Below the pieces are notes generated by a model, which was given only the letters and a program-made list of their open reading frames with translations, was not told the DNA's origin and searched no databases. Both the position numbers and the translations under genes were made by a program. Positions 11,899-22,765 of a stretch of DNA of 64,000 nt are shown in pieces (position 1 is the first letter of the stretch; each line of letters opens with the position of its first letter). The DNA is from Prunus persica (Eukaryota; Streptophyta; Magnoliopsida; Rosales; Rosaceae), in assembly GCF_000346465.2 (NCBI RefSeq), contig NC_034010.1, positions 9,478,520-9,542,519 on the forward strand, written 5' to 3'.

Positions 11899-12314
11899 TT
11901 GAACAAGCTCTTTATGCTCTCATTTTTTACCACTGTGATTCCAATCTTCTTAGGCACTACGTGAACAGCGCTAACCCATTTGCTATCAGAAATCGGGTAT
12001 ATGATACCCACATCTAGCAACTTCAGCACTTCAGCTCTCACTACTTCCTTCATGTGTGGATTGAGCCTTCTTTATGGTTCACGAGTTGGTTTTGCTCCCT
12101 CCTCCAATAAAATTTGATGCATGCACATGCTAGGGCTTATTCCCTTGATATCTGCAATAGACCAACCAATGACTGATTTGAACTCTTTTAGCACCCTAAT
12201 TAGCTTATCTTCTTCCAAAGGGGTGAGGTCAGATGCTATGATAACTGGGAGAGTTTCATACTTAGCTAGGTAAGTATATTTTAGATGTGATGGAAGTGGT
12301 TTAAGTTCAAGTTT

Positions 12315-13243
12315 TTAAGGTTTAACAACAGAAGGGATCAGATGTGTGGCAGATGGTTCTAATGGCTCTATAAGAGGTGAAAAAGTGGAGGGATATGGTT
12401 TTAATACTTCCAAGGCAGCCACCATCTCCATGATCACTTCTTCATCAAAGTCATTTTGAGATTGACTCAAAACATATTGTAATGGATCATTGGATTGTGC
12501 CAGAAAAAACTTAGAGAAAACAAGTGAATTAAGCACATCAATCGAACAACAATCAATTGAACTAGAAGGGTGAGAAAGAGATTCAAACACTTTGAATTGT
12601 ACAGTTTCTCCTAGCAAGGTCATGGTGAGGAGACCATTTTGCACATCTATGATAGTTTTTTCCGTGGCCATAAAGGGTCTCCCAAGCAAAATAGGTAACT
12701 CATGATCATGTATAGGAGTCTCTTCCATGTCCAACACTACAAAATCAGCAGGCAAAATTAGTTTGTCAACTTGAACTACGATATCTTCCACTATGCCTCT
12801 TAGATATTTCACTGATATATCAGCAAGTTGCAATGAAATAGTTGTTGCCTTTTCAACTAGCTTAAGTTGATGCTAGCCCCCAAGTCAAGCATAGCCTTTT
12901 CAACAAGCTTGTCTCTAATGGTGATATTGATAGAAAAACTGCCTAGATCCTTAATTTTTGGTGGGAGCTTTCTTTGAAGCACAACACTCACATTTTCAGA
13001 CACCATCGCCTTCTCATTAGGTCCATACTTCCTCTTATAAGTGTTTAGCTCCTTGAAAAATTTCTCATACGCTGGCATATTCCTAATGACATCAAGCAAA
13101 GGTAAATTAACATTCACTTTACTTAAAATATCAAAAATTTCTTTGAATGACTTATCCTGCATGCTTTTGGCAAGCCTTCCAGGAAATGGGATGGGAAGAG
13201 TGTAAGGTTTTTCAGCCTTGTGAAAATTTGGAGCTTCAGACAA
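12315..13243 (-). pseudogene. Athila-like gag C-terminus and aspartic protease
   Basis: Protease cleaves the gag-pol polyprotein. The frame 13243-12857 has the conserved Athila segment PYTLPIPFPGRL and a catalytic DLGASINL at its end. After a frameshift near 12850, the frame 12833-12315 has LPADFVVLDM and LPILLGRPFM, the second conserved protease region. The DLGAS variant of the usual DTG/DSG is typical of Athila. Broken by the frameshift and by upstream stops. Confidence 0.82.
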
Positions 13244-14576
13244 AGAAGTCGCATTGCTTGGATCGTCATTCAGTTTCTCATTCTCTTCTTAAGTGGGACT
13301 TGCATTCACATGATCAGATTCATTAGTAAGTTCATTGCCAACTCCATTATTAATAACCTTACCACTTCTAACTGTTATGACCGCTTTGGCTTGCTCTTGG
13401 TTCCTTTGAAGTATCACCGGTTGGCTTGAAAATTTCTCGAGTTCTTTTTGACTCAAAGCATCAACAATCTGACCTAATTATGTCTCCATTTTGGTTAGAG
13501 CAGTTGAATGTTATTGGAGAGTACTATTGGTAGTTTGTTGGAATTGAACGGTGTTTTGAGCTAGCATTTTGACCGTATCTTCAAGCGTAGTGGCAGGCTT
13601 TGGTTGGAAATTTTGAAATTGATTGTTATTCTTCCATGATAGATTGGGATGATCTCTCCAACCAGGGTTATATGTATTAGAGAACGGGTCATTCCTCAGC
13701 CTCTAATTGTAAAAATTCATGAGATTCACTTGCTCTTGAACGAATTCGGGATAAGCCTCACTAGCTGAGCATTGATAAGTAGGATGACCTGGTATGTTGC
13801 AAATGGCACCCACCTCAGCTATCTTAGGCATCATATTGAGCATAGAATTGAGCTCCTTTTCCAAACTAGCCACCTGCAAGGTAAGATCATCATTAGAACT
13901 CATTTCATACACTCCAACTCGTTTACCTCTTGTATCTTTGTGTTGAGCATTAGATCCCAACATCTCATAAATGTTATATGACTCTTGAGCATTTTTTTTT
14001 CTTCAAAGCTCCACCTGCTGCATTATCAACAGTTGATGGACATGTTTGGGTTAGTCCATCATAAAAAATTTGCATTTGTAAGTAAAGAGGTAACCCATGA
14101 TGCGGACATTGCAGCAACAACCCTTTGAAATACTCCCAACATTCATTGAAAGGTTCTCCATCATCTTGTTTAAAGTTAAAGATTTGCCCTTTCAAAGTAA
14201 CTGTCTTTTGAGTAGAGAAAAACTTCTCCAAAAATTTCTTAGCTACGGCATCCCAAGTGGTGAGCGAACCAGGTGCTAAAGTCATTAGCCAACCCTTTGC
14301 TCTATCTTTCAATGTATAAGGAAAAACCCTCATCCTCAGATTTCCTTCACTCACTCCCTGCAAAGGTAAACCACTCAAAACATTGTAGAATTCCTTAATA
14401 TGGGCTAATGGATCTTCGTTAGGTAAACCATAAAAAGAAGGAAGCATGTGAAAATGTGAAGATTTGAGATCATAATTTCTAGCTTCAGTAGGCAACAAGA
14501 TGCATGAAGGTGAATTTGGTATAACCGGTTGAGAATAATCTTCTAAAGCTCGGTTGTCATCGTTATTGCCAGCCAT
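13244..14576 (-). pseudogene. Athila-like gag
   Basis: The capsid/nucleocapsid protein packages element RNA. It starts at ATG 14576 (MAGNNDDNRALEDYSQP). The core (FYGLPNEDPLAHIKEFYN, KGWLMTLAPGSLTTWDAV) is a Retrotrans_gag domain. The frame is lost at a run of eight T near 13994 on the plus strand. It then continues to 13703 in another frame with a knuckle-like C-x4-GH-x4-C (CNIPGHPTYQC). Downstream the frame carries stops at 13703, 13511, 13478 and 13289, each where Gln fits the family. Gag is not functional. Confidence 0.87.
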
Positions 14577-14845
14577 CTCTTCTTCTTTGTCAGAATTAGA
14601 GTTATCGAAAGAATCTACACTTGCTGAGCTACAAGAACCATTGTCCTCTTCTACACGGCTAGTCTAGGCACTAGCTGATACAGAATTCTCAAAAATCCTC
14701 TTTAACTGTTTAAGCCTTTGGCCTATCTCAGCAAGTTTATTTGACATATGCTACCCGAGAAACAAAAATAAATCAAATTAAGGTATCTAAGATTAAAAAG
14801 AACATAGATATTGAGAACAAGCAATTATAGGGGATTGAAATCAAT

Positions 14846-14862
14846 CCCTGGCAACGGCTCCA
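14846..14862 (-). other. Athila-like primer-binding site
   Basis: The minus strand reads TGGAGCCGTTGCCAGGG a few bases inside the 5' LTR, one or two changes from the TGGCGCCGTTGCCGGGG site common in Athila elements. It marks the 5' end of the element at its right side. Confidence 0.82.
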
Positions 14863-14868
14863 AAATTT

Positions 14869-15692
14869 TGTTGTGTTCCTTCTAAGTGCCAATATATGGT
14901 TAGTATAGTGGTACAAGTAAGGGTGTTGAAATGCAGGGACCGATTGGACCTCTATAAATTACTAGTTTTGAAAGAACCCTAGCTAAAAATGAAAGTGACT
15001 ATTTGAAAGTAGTTTTTGTGTTGTAAATGAAAAATAACTTAAGATACAAGAAGAATGTAGCAGTGAATGATATATTGATGTAAAAAGAATAGAGATGAGA
15101 CCAGGGATTTCGAATTCACCATTGCAAAACCAATTCCATGTTTATAAGGTTAAACCTTATTCAACTACCAACCTGTTTTCAGAGTTCATTTTACATATAT
15201 ATGATTAGCCATATGAGGTGTGGTTTTGATCAAATTCTCCTAATCTGCAACCTAATTGGGATGTTCAACTTTGGTTCCGTGTTAAGAGTCATTAGCATGC
15301 AAGAGAACATTCATTTACATGTCTACAAGATATTCCAAAATGATCCTAACAAATTAGCCTTTGTTTTGCACGTTTTTGCCTTATTTGGCACCTCCAAATC
15401 AAGTAGAGATCCTCATTGCTTTTCCATTTTGCTCTTAGTCCTCAAACAAGCCAGGTTCGCCTTGGATTCTTTATTTGGACTTCAAAACAGGCCACGACAC
15501 TTGTTTCCACGTTTGAATAAGGGTCAGCTCCAAAAATGGCATGTTTTCATTTCTTTTACCTTCAACTTGATCCTAAAGTAGATGCAATTGCATACTAACA
15601 CAAAATAAGGTAAAATGCCATAAGTTTAACTCAAAAACATCACAAATAGACTAGAAATGGATGGTATAAATGTATAAATATATGAGTTATCA
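14869..15692 (-). repeat. Athila-like 5' LTR (right, shortened copy)
   Basis: 824 bp against 1357 bp in the left copy. It lacks two blocks present on the left (about 47 bp and 480 bp). Shared parts align at about 96% by eye. Since LTRs are identical on insertion, the loss came afterwards or by an unequal event. Confidence 0.9.
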
Positions 15693-15697
15693 GATAG

Positions 15698-16899
15698 GAA
15701 GAAGATTGGCAATATGCGCAACATTAGGGATGTTCCCCTTAAGCCTCTTGCTGATGACTTTGGAGATCATGCTCTGCTCCTCGAAGTAGTCTGTGTGCGG
15801 TCTAGCTCAACCATTGAAAGGTAAAGAGAAGTAGACGTTCTTCTTCGAAGTTCAGGTCGTTTGCACTGATCGAAGAGTGGAGGTCGATGTAGGAGGTCTG
15901 CTCATCCATCCAACCATCATGATCCAATTGTTCAGTCACGAGCAGTCAAGGATGAAGTGGATTTGTCGTCGCCAATTCCTTTGAAAGTGAGGTCGGCAAA
16001 GGCTAGGAAAGCAAGAGAGTCATTTGCTTGGGCGAAAGGTTCTTCTGCAACGTCAGCGGCTGATCCAAAGGTGGACAAGTCCAGCCCTGCAGGGAATGGA
16101 GGCATGTCTTACCTGCTTAAGACACACTTTCTATCAAGTCCATTCGCTTGTGCTGAGCTGGTTGATCAAATCCGTCTGGCTGGCAATCTTGATACTTTTT
16201 CAAGTCTTTCCTTGGAAAAACAAAGGGAATCAATATTTCATTTGCTTCAAAAAGGAGTAGTTTTTGCTGCTGAGACCTTTCAAAACTCGTCTGCTGTTGC
16301 CCCCTCTTATGTTTAGCTCAGTAAGTTGGAGAAGAAGAATGCAGAGCTAGTTAGCAAGCTTTCTGTCGAGCAGACCCATTATGAGAAGAAGACGTCTGAT
16401 TTGAGGGTGATGATATCTGAGCTGAAGAGTTCCCTTGCTGAGAAGGATTCCAAGCTTAACTCTTCTACTGTTTCCTTGAAAAGATGCTTACTTCCATCTT
16501 GAGCGCAGGAATGCCAACATCTCTCATAGATATGACAAGCTTTTTGCTAGATTTCGTGCCTATCATAAGTCTGTTGAAGAATCCAAGTCCGAAGCTACCA
16601 TGGATGCGTACAAGCTGGGCTACCTGGACTGCATAAATGGAAATGATCCTTTCTATGCCATTAGAGATGAAGACATCGAGATGCTTTGTCCTGACTTGCT
16701 CCCGATGCAAAGTGAGTAGGTTAATACTGTGAACATGGAAGGAGCTGAGGAGTAGGTGGTTGAAGAGGATGTAGCTGTCCCACAAAGTGGAGCTGCTGAC
16801 GTCATAAATCAGGCATATGGAGCTACTGAGAGGGTGGCTGATCAGGTGGAAGCTAAAGAGGTGACAGATCTGGGATCTCCTGCTGGCGTTTTGGAGTAG
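15698..16899 (+). pseudogene. T1 antisense ORF, second part (coiled-coil C-terminus)
   Basis: This continues the plus-strand antisense gene after the Athila insertion. The frame 15957-16316 reads MDLSSPIPLKVRSAKARKAR, then FACAELVDQIRLAG and LEKQRESIFHLLQKG. A TAG at 16314 interrupts a frame that continues as a heptad-rich coiled coil (LSKLEKKNAELVSKL, then SELKSSLAEKDSKL). It ends about 16897 (AGVLE then TAG) in an acidic tail. The basic linker plus C-terminal coiled coil is similar in layout to the unrelated PMD ORF of T2. Function unknown; degraded by stops. Confidence 0.65.
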
Positions 16900-17160
16900 A
16901 TGAAGACTCCTTTATTTCTTTTCAGCTTTTGTAGTCTGTTTTTTATTTATAATAATTGGTCTTGTTTGACCATCTTCTTTTTGTTTGAACTTGGCCAGTT
17001 TGTTACTTTGCTATGGAAATTTCAGTTATTATTTTTTAAACTTCAATTTACATATTGTCTTATGAATTGCTTAATAACCGGCTAGTGTCTTGGTTATACA
17101 TTTCCCTTAGGATTTTAGCAAAAGCCAGGGTCCCCATTGGGGGACTTTGAGCGTGTTTTG
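16900..17160. other. T1 non-coding spacer
   Basis: T-rich sequence between the end of the antisense ORF and the tandem-repeat region. No supported gene. It probably includes the 3' end of the antisense transcript. Confidence 0.5.
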
Positions 17161-17990
17161 AATTTTTCGGAGAATGCTTAGGACGTTTCTTTATGGGCTG
17201 CATCTCCCGAAGGATGCTTCTGGTCGTTGCCCTGCGTCTCCCTTAAGATGCTGTTTATGGACAATTGTATGACTATCCTGCCCCCTTTAGGAAATGGATA
17301 AAAAACCTGGATACCTCCCTTAGGAAATTCCAGGCGCACCTCGCGTCTCCCTTTGGATGCTTCTTTGCCGGCTATGTCCCCTGAAGGACTCTTTTGGTCG
17401 TTGCCCTGTGTCTCCCTTAGAACGATGCTTATGGACAAATGTATGACCATCCTTCCCCCCTTAGGAAACAGATAGGAACTTGGATACCTCTCTTAGGAAA
17501 TTCCTGGCGCACCCTGTATCTCCCTTAGGATACTTCTGGTCGTCGCCATACGTCTCCCTTTGGAAACTTTTTTTGGGCAACTGTTTGACTATCCTGCCCC
17601 CCTTAGGAAATGAATAGGAACCTGGGTACTTCCTGCAGGAAGCATGGAGACCTTATTTTAAGAAATTCCTGGTGCACCCTGCGTCTCCTGTAGGACGCTG
17701 CTTTGCGGGCTGCGTCTCCTGTAGGACGCTGCTTTGCGGGCTGCGTCTCCTGAAAGACCCTTTTGGTCATCGCCCTGTGTCTCCCTTAGGACGCTTTTTA
17801 TGGGCAACTGCATGACTATCTTGCCCCCCTTAGAAAATGTATAGGAACCTGGATACTTCCCTTAGAAAATTCATGGCGCACTCTGCGTCTCCCTTAGGAC
17901 GCTTCTTTGCACGCTGCGTCTGCCGAATGAGCTTCTGGTCATCGCCCAGAGTCTCCCGAAGGATGCTGCTTATGGGCAACTGAACTTTTA
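17160..17990. repeat. Degenerate tandem repeats in the T1 3' region
   Basis: Repeating short phrases such as GCGTCTCCCTTAGGACGCT, TGACTATCCTGCCCCC and TTAGGAAATTCCTGGCGCA recur as an irregular higher-order unit of about 140-230 bp. The TGACTATCCTGCCCCC phrase recurs near 17270, 17445, 17586 and 17813. One unit is a perfect local duplication (CTGCGTCTCCTGTAGGACGC near 17689 and 17721). Tat-lineage elements are known to carry variable tandem repeats in this place, downstream of pol. No protein coding potential. Confidence 0.8.
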
Positions 17991-18064
17991 TTGATGTTTA
18001 TGAGATTACATCGCTTCTAGAAATTGCTTCTCTTCTTCAGAAATGTGCAGTGCTCAGTAATCTG

Positions 18065-19380
18065 CTAGGGACTGAGCAAGTAGGAGGAAGCGTCATGGAT
18101 AATATCTTTGGAGGTGGCAGGCTTTCCATTGTCGTGAAATCTCCTTCCTTCCATAGTGTCAAGTGTATAGCTTCCTCTCCCCCCGAATCGGTTGACCACG
18201 TAAGGGCCTTCCCAATTGGGTTTCATATTTTTTGATCCTTGTCATTGTGCAGTGATGAAGGTCTTTCTTTGCACAAGGTCGCCTGGTTGACATTGTCTGA
18301 TCTTAGCTCTTTTTTCATAGTAAGACTTTAACCGCTGTTGATAGGAGGAGACTCGGACAATGGCCTTCTCGCGCTCACCTTCAAGTAGGTCAAGGTTGAG
18401 CCTCATCTGCTCGGAGTTCTGCTCAATATTGCCCAGTTCATTGCCTATAGAGGGGACAATGACGTGAGGAAGAATGATCACTTCAGTCTCATAGGCGAGG
18501 GAAAACGGGGTTTCGCCAGTTGATCTTCGCTTGGTGGTGCGATAACCCTATAGTACTCCAGGGAGCTTATCTACCCATTTTCCTTCGGGGCCTTCTAATC
18601 TCTTTTTTAGGCAATCAAGTATTATTTTGTTGGATGCTTCGGCCTGGCCGTTGCCCTGAGGATATCTCGTGGTAGATACATGCTGCTTGATGCCATTTTT
18701 TTGAAGAATGCGGTGATTTGCTTGCCCGCGAATTGTGAGCCATTGTTGGTAACTAGTGATTGTGGGCAGCCAAACTGACAGATAATGTTTCTCTAGATAA
18801 ATCGTTCTATATCGGCTTCTTTAATAGAGGATTGAGCTTCGTCCTTGATCCATTTAGAAAAGTAATCAGTGGCTACAATGATCATTTCTTTCTTTGGAAG
18901 GTGCCAGCGGCATAGGGCCTACTAAGTTGATGGCCCATTGCATGAAAGGTCATAGACTATTCTACGAATGGTAGATTTCGGCTGGCAGATTAGGAACTGG
19001 TTTGTACTGTTGGCAGTGATCACATATTTTGACATAGTCAGTAGAGTCTTGGCACATAGTAGGCCAGAAATAGCCTATGTTTAGAGCCTTCTGGGCTAGT
19101 GATCTTCCCCCAAAGTGGTTGCCACAATCACCGCCGTGAATTTTGCAGAGGATCTCAAACGTTTGAGGGTATTTTATGCAGGTGAGATGAGGGCCGGAGT
19201 ATGATCTATGAATGAGCTTGTCGCATTACATGTAGTATCTCGCAGCTTTTTGTTGGAGCTTCCTAGCTTCGGACTTATCCGTTGGTAGATTTCCATTCAC
19301 CAAGTAGTCGATGATGGGGTCTTGCCAGCTGGGGTCTTCATCAATCTAAATTGAGTCGATTGGCTCTATTTCTTCGATGC
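18065..19380 (-). pseudogene. T1 integrase (degraded)
   Basis: The minus-strand pol end. The best piece, 18481-18242, shows the family's C-terminal segment (MRLNLDLLEGEREKA, then YYEKRAKIRQCQPGDLV). Downstream in another frame NWEGPYVV carries the GPY motif, and a stop lies at about 18065. Remnants of the catalytic core and zinc region are spread over 18560-19150 in several frames. No uninterrupted integrase remains. Confidence 0.72.
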
Positions 19381-19420
19381 TTGACCGGTTAAGGTGTTCG
19401 ACTGGGATGAAGCGTTTGAA

Positions 19421-20290
19421 CTAGGTGTCTAGTGCTGATCCTAGGCTTGCCAACACATCCGCATCAATGTTCTCTGCTCGTGGAACTTGTTGCATAGTGA
19501 AAGTAGGGAATTCTTTCAAAAGTCCTTGGACTTTGTCGACATACTGGACCATTCTTGGATGTTTTTCCATGTACTCGCCTGAGGCTTGATTCGTGATCAG
19601 CTGGGAGTCTGAGTAGATGGCCAATCTCTTGATTGATAGTTCTTTTGCTAAGCATAGTCTTGCGAGCAACGCCTCATATTCTGCCTCGTTGTTTGAAGCA
19701 GAAAAGCCTAGCTTGTTCCAACAAAGTTCCGTCTAGGGTGATTATGACGACACCTGCCCCCGCTGCCTTATGATTTGAAGCTCCGTCTACATGCAACTGC
19801 CACATGTCGTTAGGTAGGTTTGAATCGATGGGGGAGGTATCGTCTGCTTTTTCCTTGCTTTTCGTGACCAGTTTCTCTTCTTCAACTATCGGAGTAAACT
19901 CTACAACAAAATATGTTAAAGCTTGAGCTTTTATAGCAGTCTTCAGCCGGTAGAGGAGGTCGTATTACTGAGTTTGATAGCCCATTTCATGAGTTGCTGA
20001 GAAGCTTCAGGGCTGTGGAGGATCGATCTCTAAGAAAATTATATCAGGACAATTATCCGGTGTGCTTGATAGTAGGGCCTTAGTTTTCTCGAGAAAACCA
20101 CAAGCGAAAAAATGAACTTCTCCATTTTCGGATAGCGAGTTTTTGCATCGAGGAGAGCTTTCGAAGTGTAGAACACCGAAATGTGGTGCCCCCAGCTCTT
20201 CTCATATGGGAGCTGAGCTGACAGCTGAGTCAGACACCGCCAGGTAAATGTACAAGTCTTCGCCTGGTATCGATTTTGAGAGTAAGGGAG
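19421..20290 (-). pseudogene. T1 RNase H region (archaeal-like second RNase H)
   Basis: The frame 19669-19421 reads [18 protein letters not shown], then [18 protein letters not shown], the end of the extra RNase H domain that marks the Tat lineage. Upstream to 20290 are degraded pieces of the first RNase H and of the start of the second. Frameshifts separate them. Confidence 0.72.
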
Positions 20291-20291
20291 G

Positions 20292-21304
20292 TTAAGTGAG
20301 GTAGGTTTTCAAGTTTTGAAGAGCTACTTCACACTCATCATCCCACTTGTCTTTGTGTCCTTTCTTCAAGGTTTTGAAGAATGACCTGCACTTGTCAATA
20401 GATCTTGAGAGGAATCGGTTGAGAGCTTTCATTCTACCTGTTAGACTTTGTATCTCCTTTGTTGTGGCAGGTGACTTCATGTTGAGTATAGCCCTGATTT
20501 GATATGGATGTGCCTCAATTCCTCTATGGGTGACTAAATATCCTAGGAATCGACTGAACGAGACTCCAAATGTGCATTTGCTCAGGTTCAACTTCGTGTT
20601 GTATTTTCGAAGTAGGCTGAATGCCTCAGCAAGTTCTTGATGTGGCCCGCTTGCTCGGGAGCTTTGACTAGCATGTCGTCTACGTAGACCTCCATAGTCT
20701 TACCGATTTGCTCATTGAAAATTTTGTTCACTAGCCTTTGGTAGGTTGCTCCAGCGTTCTTCAGCCCAAAGGGCATGACTTTGTAGCAGTATGTACCTCT
20801 TTCAATGATGAAGGAGGTCTTTGCCTTGTCATCTTCATGCATCATGATTTGATTGTAGCCGGAGTAGGCTTCTATGAAGTTTAGCAGTTGATTGGTGGAA
20901 GTTGAATAGATGAGTTGATCAATTCTTGGTAGTGGAAAGTTGTCTTTAGGGCATGCCTTGTTGAGGTTAGTGTAGTCGACGCACACTCTCCCCATGCCCT
21001 AATCTTTTCTTGCTACTAGAACAACGTTCGCTAGCCATTTTACATAGGAGACCTCTTCAATGAAATCGGCAGCTAGAAGCCTGTCGATCTCAGCTTCAAA
21101 GATGGCAACCCCCTCGGGGGCGAAGTTGTGTCTCTTCTGCGCTACAGGCTTGATAGCTGGATTGATGCGTAGGTGATGGCAGATGATCTGGGGATCGATG
21201 CTTGGCATGTCGGATGGCGACCATGCAAATACGTCTTTGTTGTTCTTGAGTAAGACTGCAAGCTCTGCCTTTTTCTCTTGGTTTAGGCGCGAGCCGATCT
21301 GCAC
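20292..21304 (-). pseudogene. T1 reverse transcriptase
   Basis: RT motifs lie in one frame from 21304 to 20588: VFAWSPSDMPSIDP, the VCVDYTNLNKACPKDNFPLP block, FIEAYSGYNQIMM, MPFGLKNAGATYQRLV and the catalytic YVDDMLVKA. A TAG at 20999-21001 precedes the VCVDY block. A one-base shift near 20645 then moves the thumb (KCTFGVSFSRFLGYLVTHRG) to 20591-20292. FIEAYSG replaces the usual D of the first catalytic motif (F.D.YSG) with E, another sign that the enzyme is dead. Confidence 0.88.
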
Positions 21305-21546
21305 TTTTCTCTCTGGCTTGTCAAGATCAAGGGGTACTAGCTCGATGTCTTCTTCGGGTTTCCATCCTTCTTCAGGAGAGACCTCCAGATGAATTCCCTC
21401 GACTTGGTCTTGATTCTTTGATTGCTATGGCGAGTAGCTATTCCCCTTCCTTTCTGGTCTGTTCGGCCTTCAGGAACTAGATTTGTTTTCTCCTCTGCTT
21501 GTTCTACTCTCTTTAGATCTGCCTGATTCATAAGAAGGAACTGTGT
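21305..21546 (-). other. T1 protease-RT linker
   Basis: Polar, low-complexity coding remnant (minus-strand piece 21531-21337) between protease and RT. No recognised domain. Confidence 0.5.
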
Positions 21547-21885
21547 TTACTTGCTTCTCTTCATCCCTTGTGCTGAGCATTTCCTCGATGTTGTCTGATC
21601 GCTGTTAATCAAGCTGAGACCGCCCCTAGGGATTGGGTAGCAGATCTTCTGATGTGTGGCGGAGGTGATGGCATTGATCTTGTCGATCCATGGTCTTCCC
21701 AGAATGCCATTGTAGGGTGAGACTTCGTCAATGACCATGAATGTTTGTGAGCTGATTACAAGTAGGGAGTAGACGTCGATATCTATCGTGCCTACAATAA
21801 CCGTTGTTGCGCCATTGGAGCTAGTCAGCAGCTTAGCTGATTTATTGATCTTTGTCTCTAAGCCCATCTGTTGGATGACTGCCAT
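21547..21885 (-). pseudogene. T1 aspartic protease (C-terminal half)
   Basis: The frame reads LLVISSQTFMVIDEVSPYNG followed by ILGRPWID, the conserved second half of a gypsy protease. The N-terminal catalytic D(S/T)G region is not in this frame; sequence upstream (21890-22040) is shifted. Non-functional. Confidence 0.75.
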
Positions 21886-22047
21886 TTTAGGATGTTGGCT
21901 GCACTGCCCTCGTCTGAATGGATTCAGTCGACCATGGCCTGAGCAATTTGAATGTTGATGACAAGGGTGTTGTTGTGTGGTAGGTCAAGGCCGATTAGAT
22001 CTTTCTTTTGAAAACCGATCACAAGATCGTCATTAGCCAATGAGAGA

Positions 22048-22765
22048 CTAGTGGAGACCTGGGAGATCATGGTGGCTAGTCAGTCCAGACTTCTCAGAGT
22101 CAGCTAGGATTATGTTAATCCTTATGACCTTCTGGGGTGGCTCCTTGGCAGTATTGCGGTCCTCAATCTGCTGTATGGCTAGCTTCACGATGAACTCCGT
22201 GCAGTGACCTTCTCTCATTAGTTCTTTGAGGTGCGCTTTCCAAGTAAAGCAATTATTAGTATTGTGCCTGTGCGTTTCATGGAAAGCACAATATTTTCTG
22301 GTATCCCTCTTGTCCGGATCTCCTTTTAAGGGTGATAGTCTTTTTACCCAAGGTTTGTCCTTCACTTGTGCTAAAATTTGATGTATAGGGATGGAGAACT
22401 TGGTATAGTTCTCCTTTGTCGTAGCGTCTCCTTATGGGCGCGACTTGCATTTGTTTTTATCCTTGTTGCCAAGCCTGTCGCTTCTTTGGTCTGCCTGCTT
22501 GGTCGGCTGATCTTCTTGCTCAGTGGACTTCACAGCGATTTGATCGTCATCCCAAAGCGCGTAGCGTTGTTAGGTCGTGAAGACCTCTGCCAGAGTCTGG
22601 CTGGGAGTGATAGTCAGCTCGTGGTATAAGTCGTGTTCAGCTGGAAGACCTTTCTTGAATGCAGAGGATACGATTCGATCATCACTCCCTACGATGTTTG
22701 CCTTTTCTGCTTTGAATCTCTTGATGTAATCTTGAAGGGATTCATCAGGTTTCTTGCGCAGGTTG
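22048..22765 (-). pseudogene. T1 gag, C-terminal part (interrupted by T2)
   Basis: The minus-strand frame after the T2 insertion reads NLRKKPDESLQDYIKRF and KGLPAEHDLYHELT (Retrotrans_gag C-terminus). In another frame a zinc-binding segment (YCAFHETHRHNTNNC) follows at 22365-22048. Joining across T2 and its GGTTG duplication restores the family phrase around DHLYNLRKKP, so this was one gag gene before T2 landed. Confidence 0.8.

Larger units (their letters stand above)
6342..15692 (-). mobile_element. Athila-like Ty3/gypsy retrotransposon
   Basis: A 9351 bp element in minus orientation with a perfect target duplication GATAG (6337-6341 and 15693-15697). LTR ends read TGTTGTGTTCC and GTTATCA on the plus strand. 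The primer site and polypurine tract are both present in the minus sense. Minus-strand order is gag, protease, RT-RNase H, integrase. The Athila signature is seen in the gag start (MAGNNDDNRALEDYSQP), the DLGAS protease site and the MDDF reverse-transcriptase box. No env-like ORF was found between integrase and the 3' LTR. It is nested in the antisense ORF of T1. All genes carry frameshifts or stops, and shared LTR parts differ by about 4%. Confidence 0.93.

Noticed and set aside
15138..15581. 147-codon plus-strand frame (and related pieces at 6611 and 7381)
   Set aside because: It lies in the Athila-like LTR on the antisense side and the two LTR copies do not share one frame.
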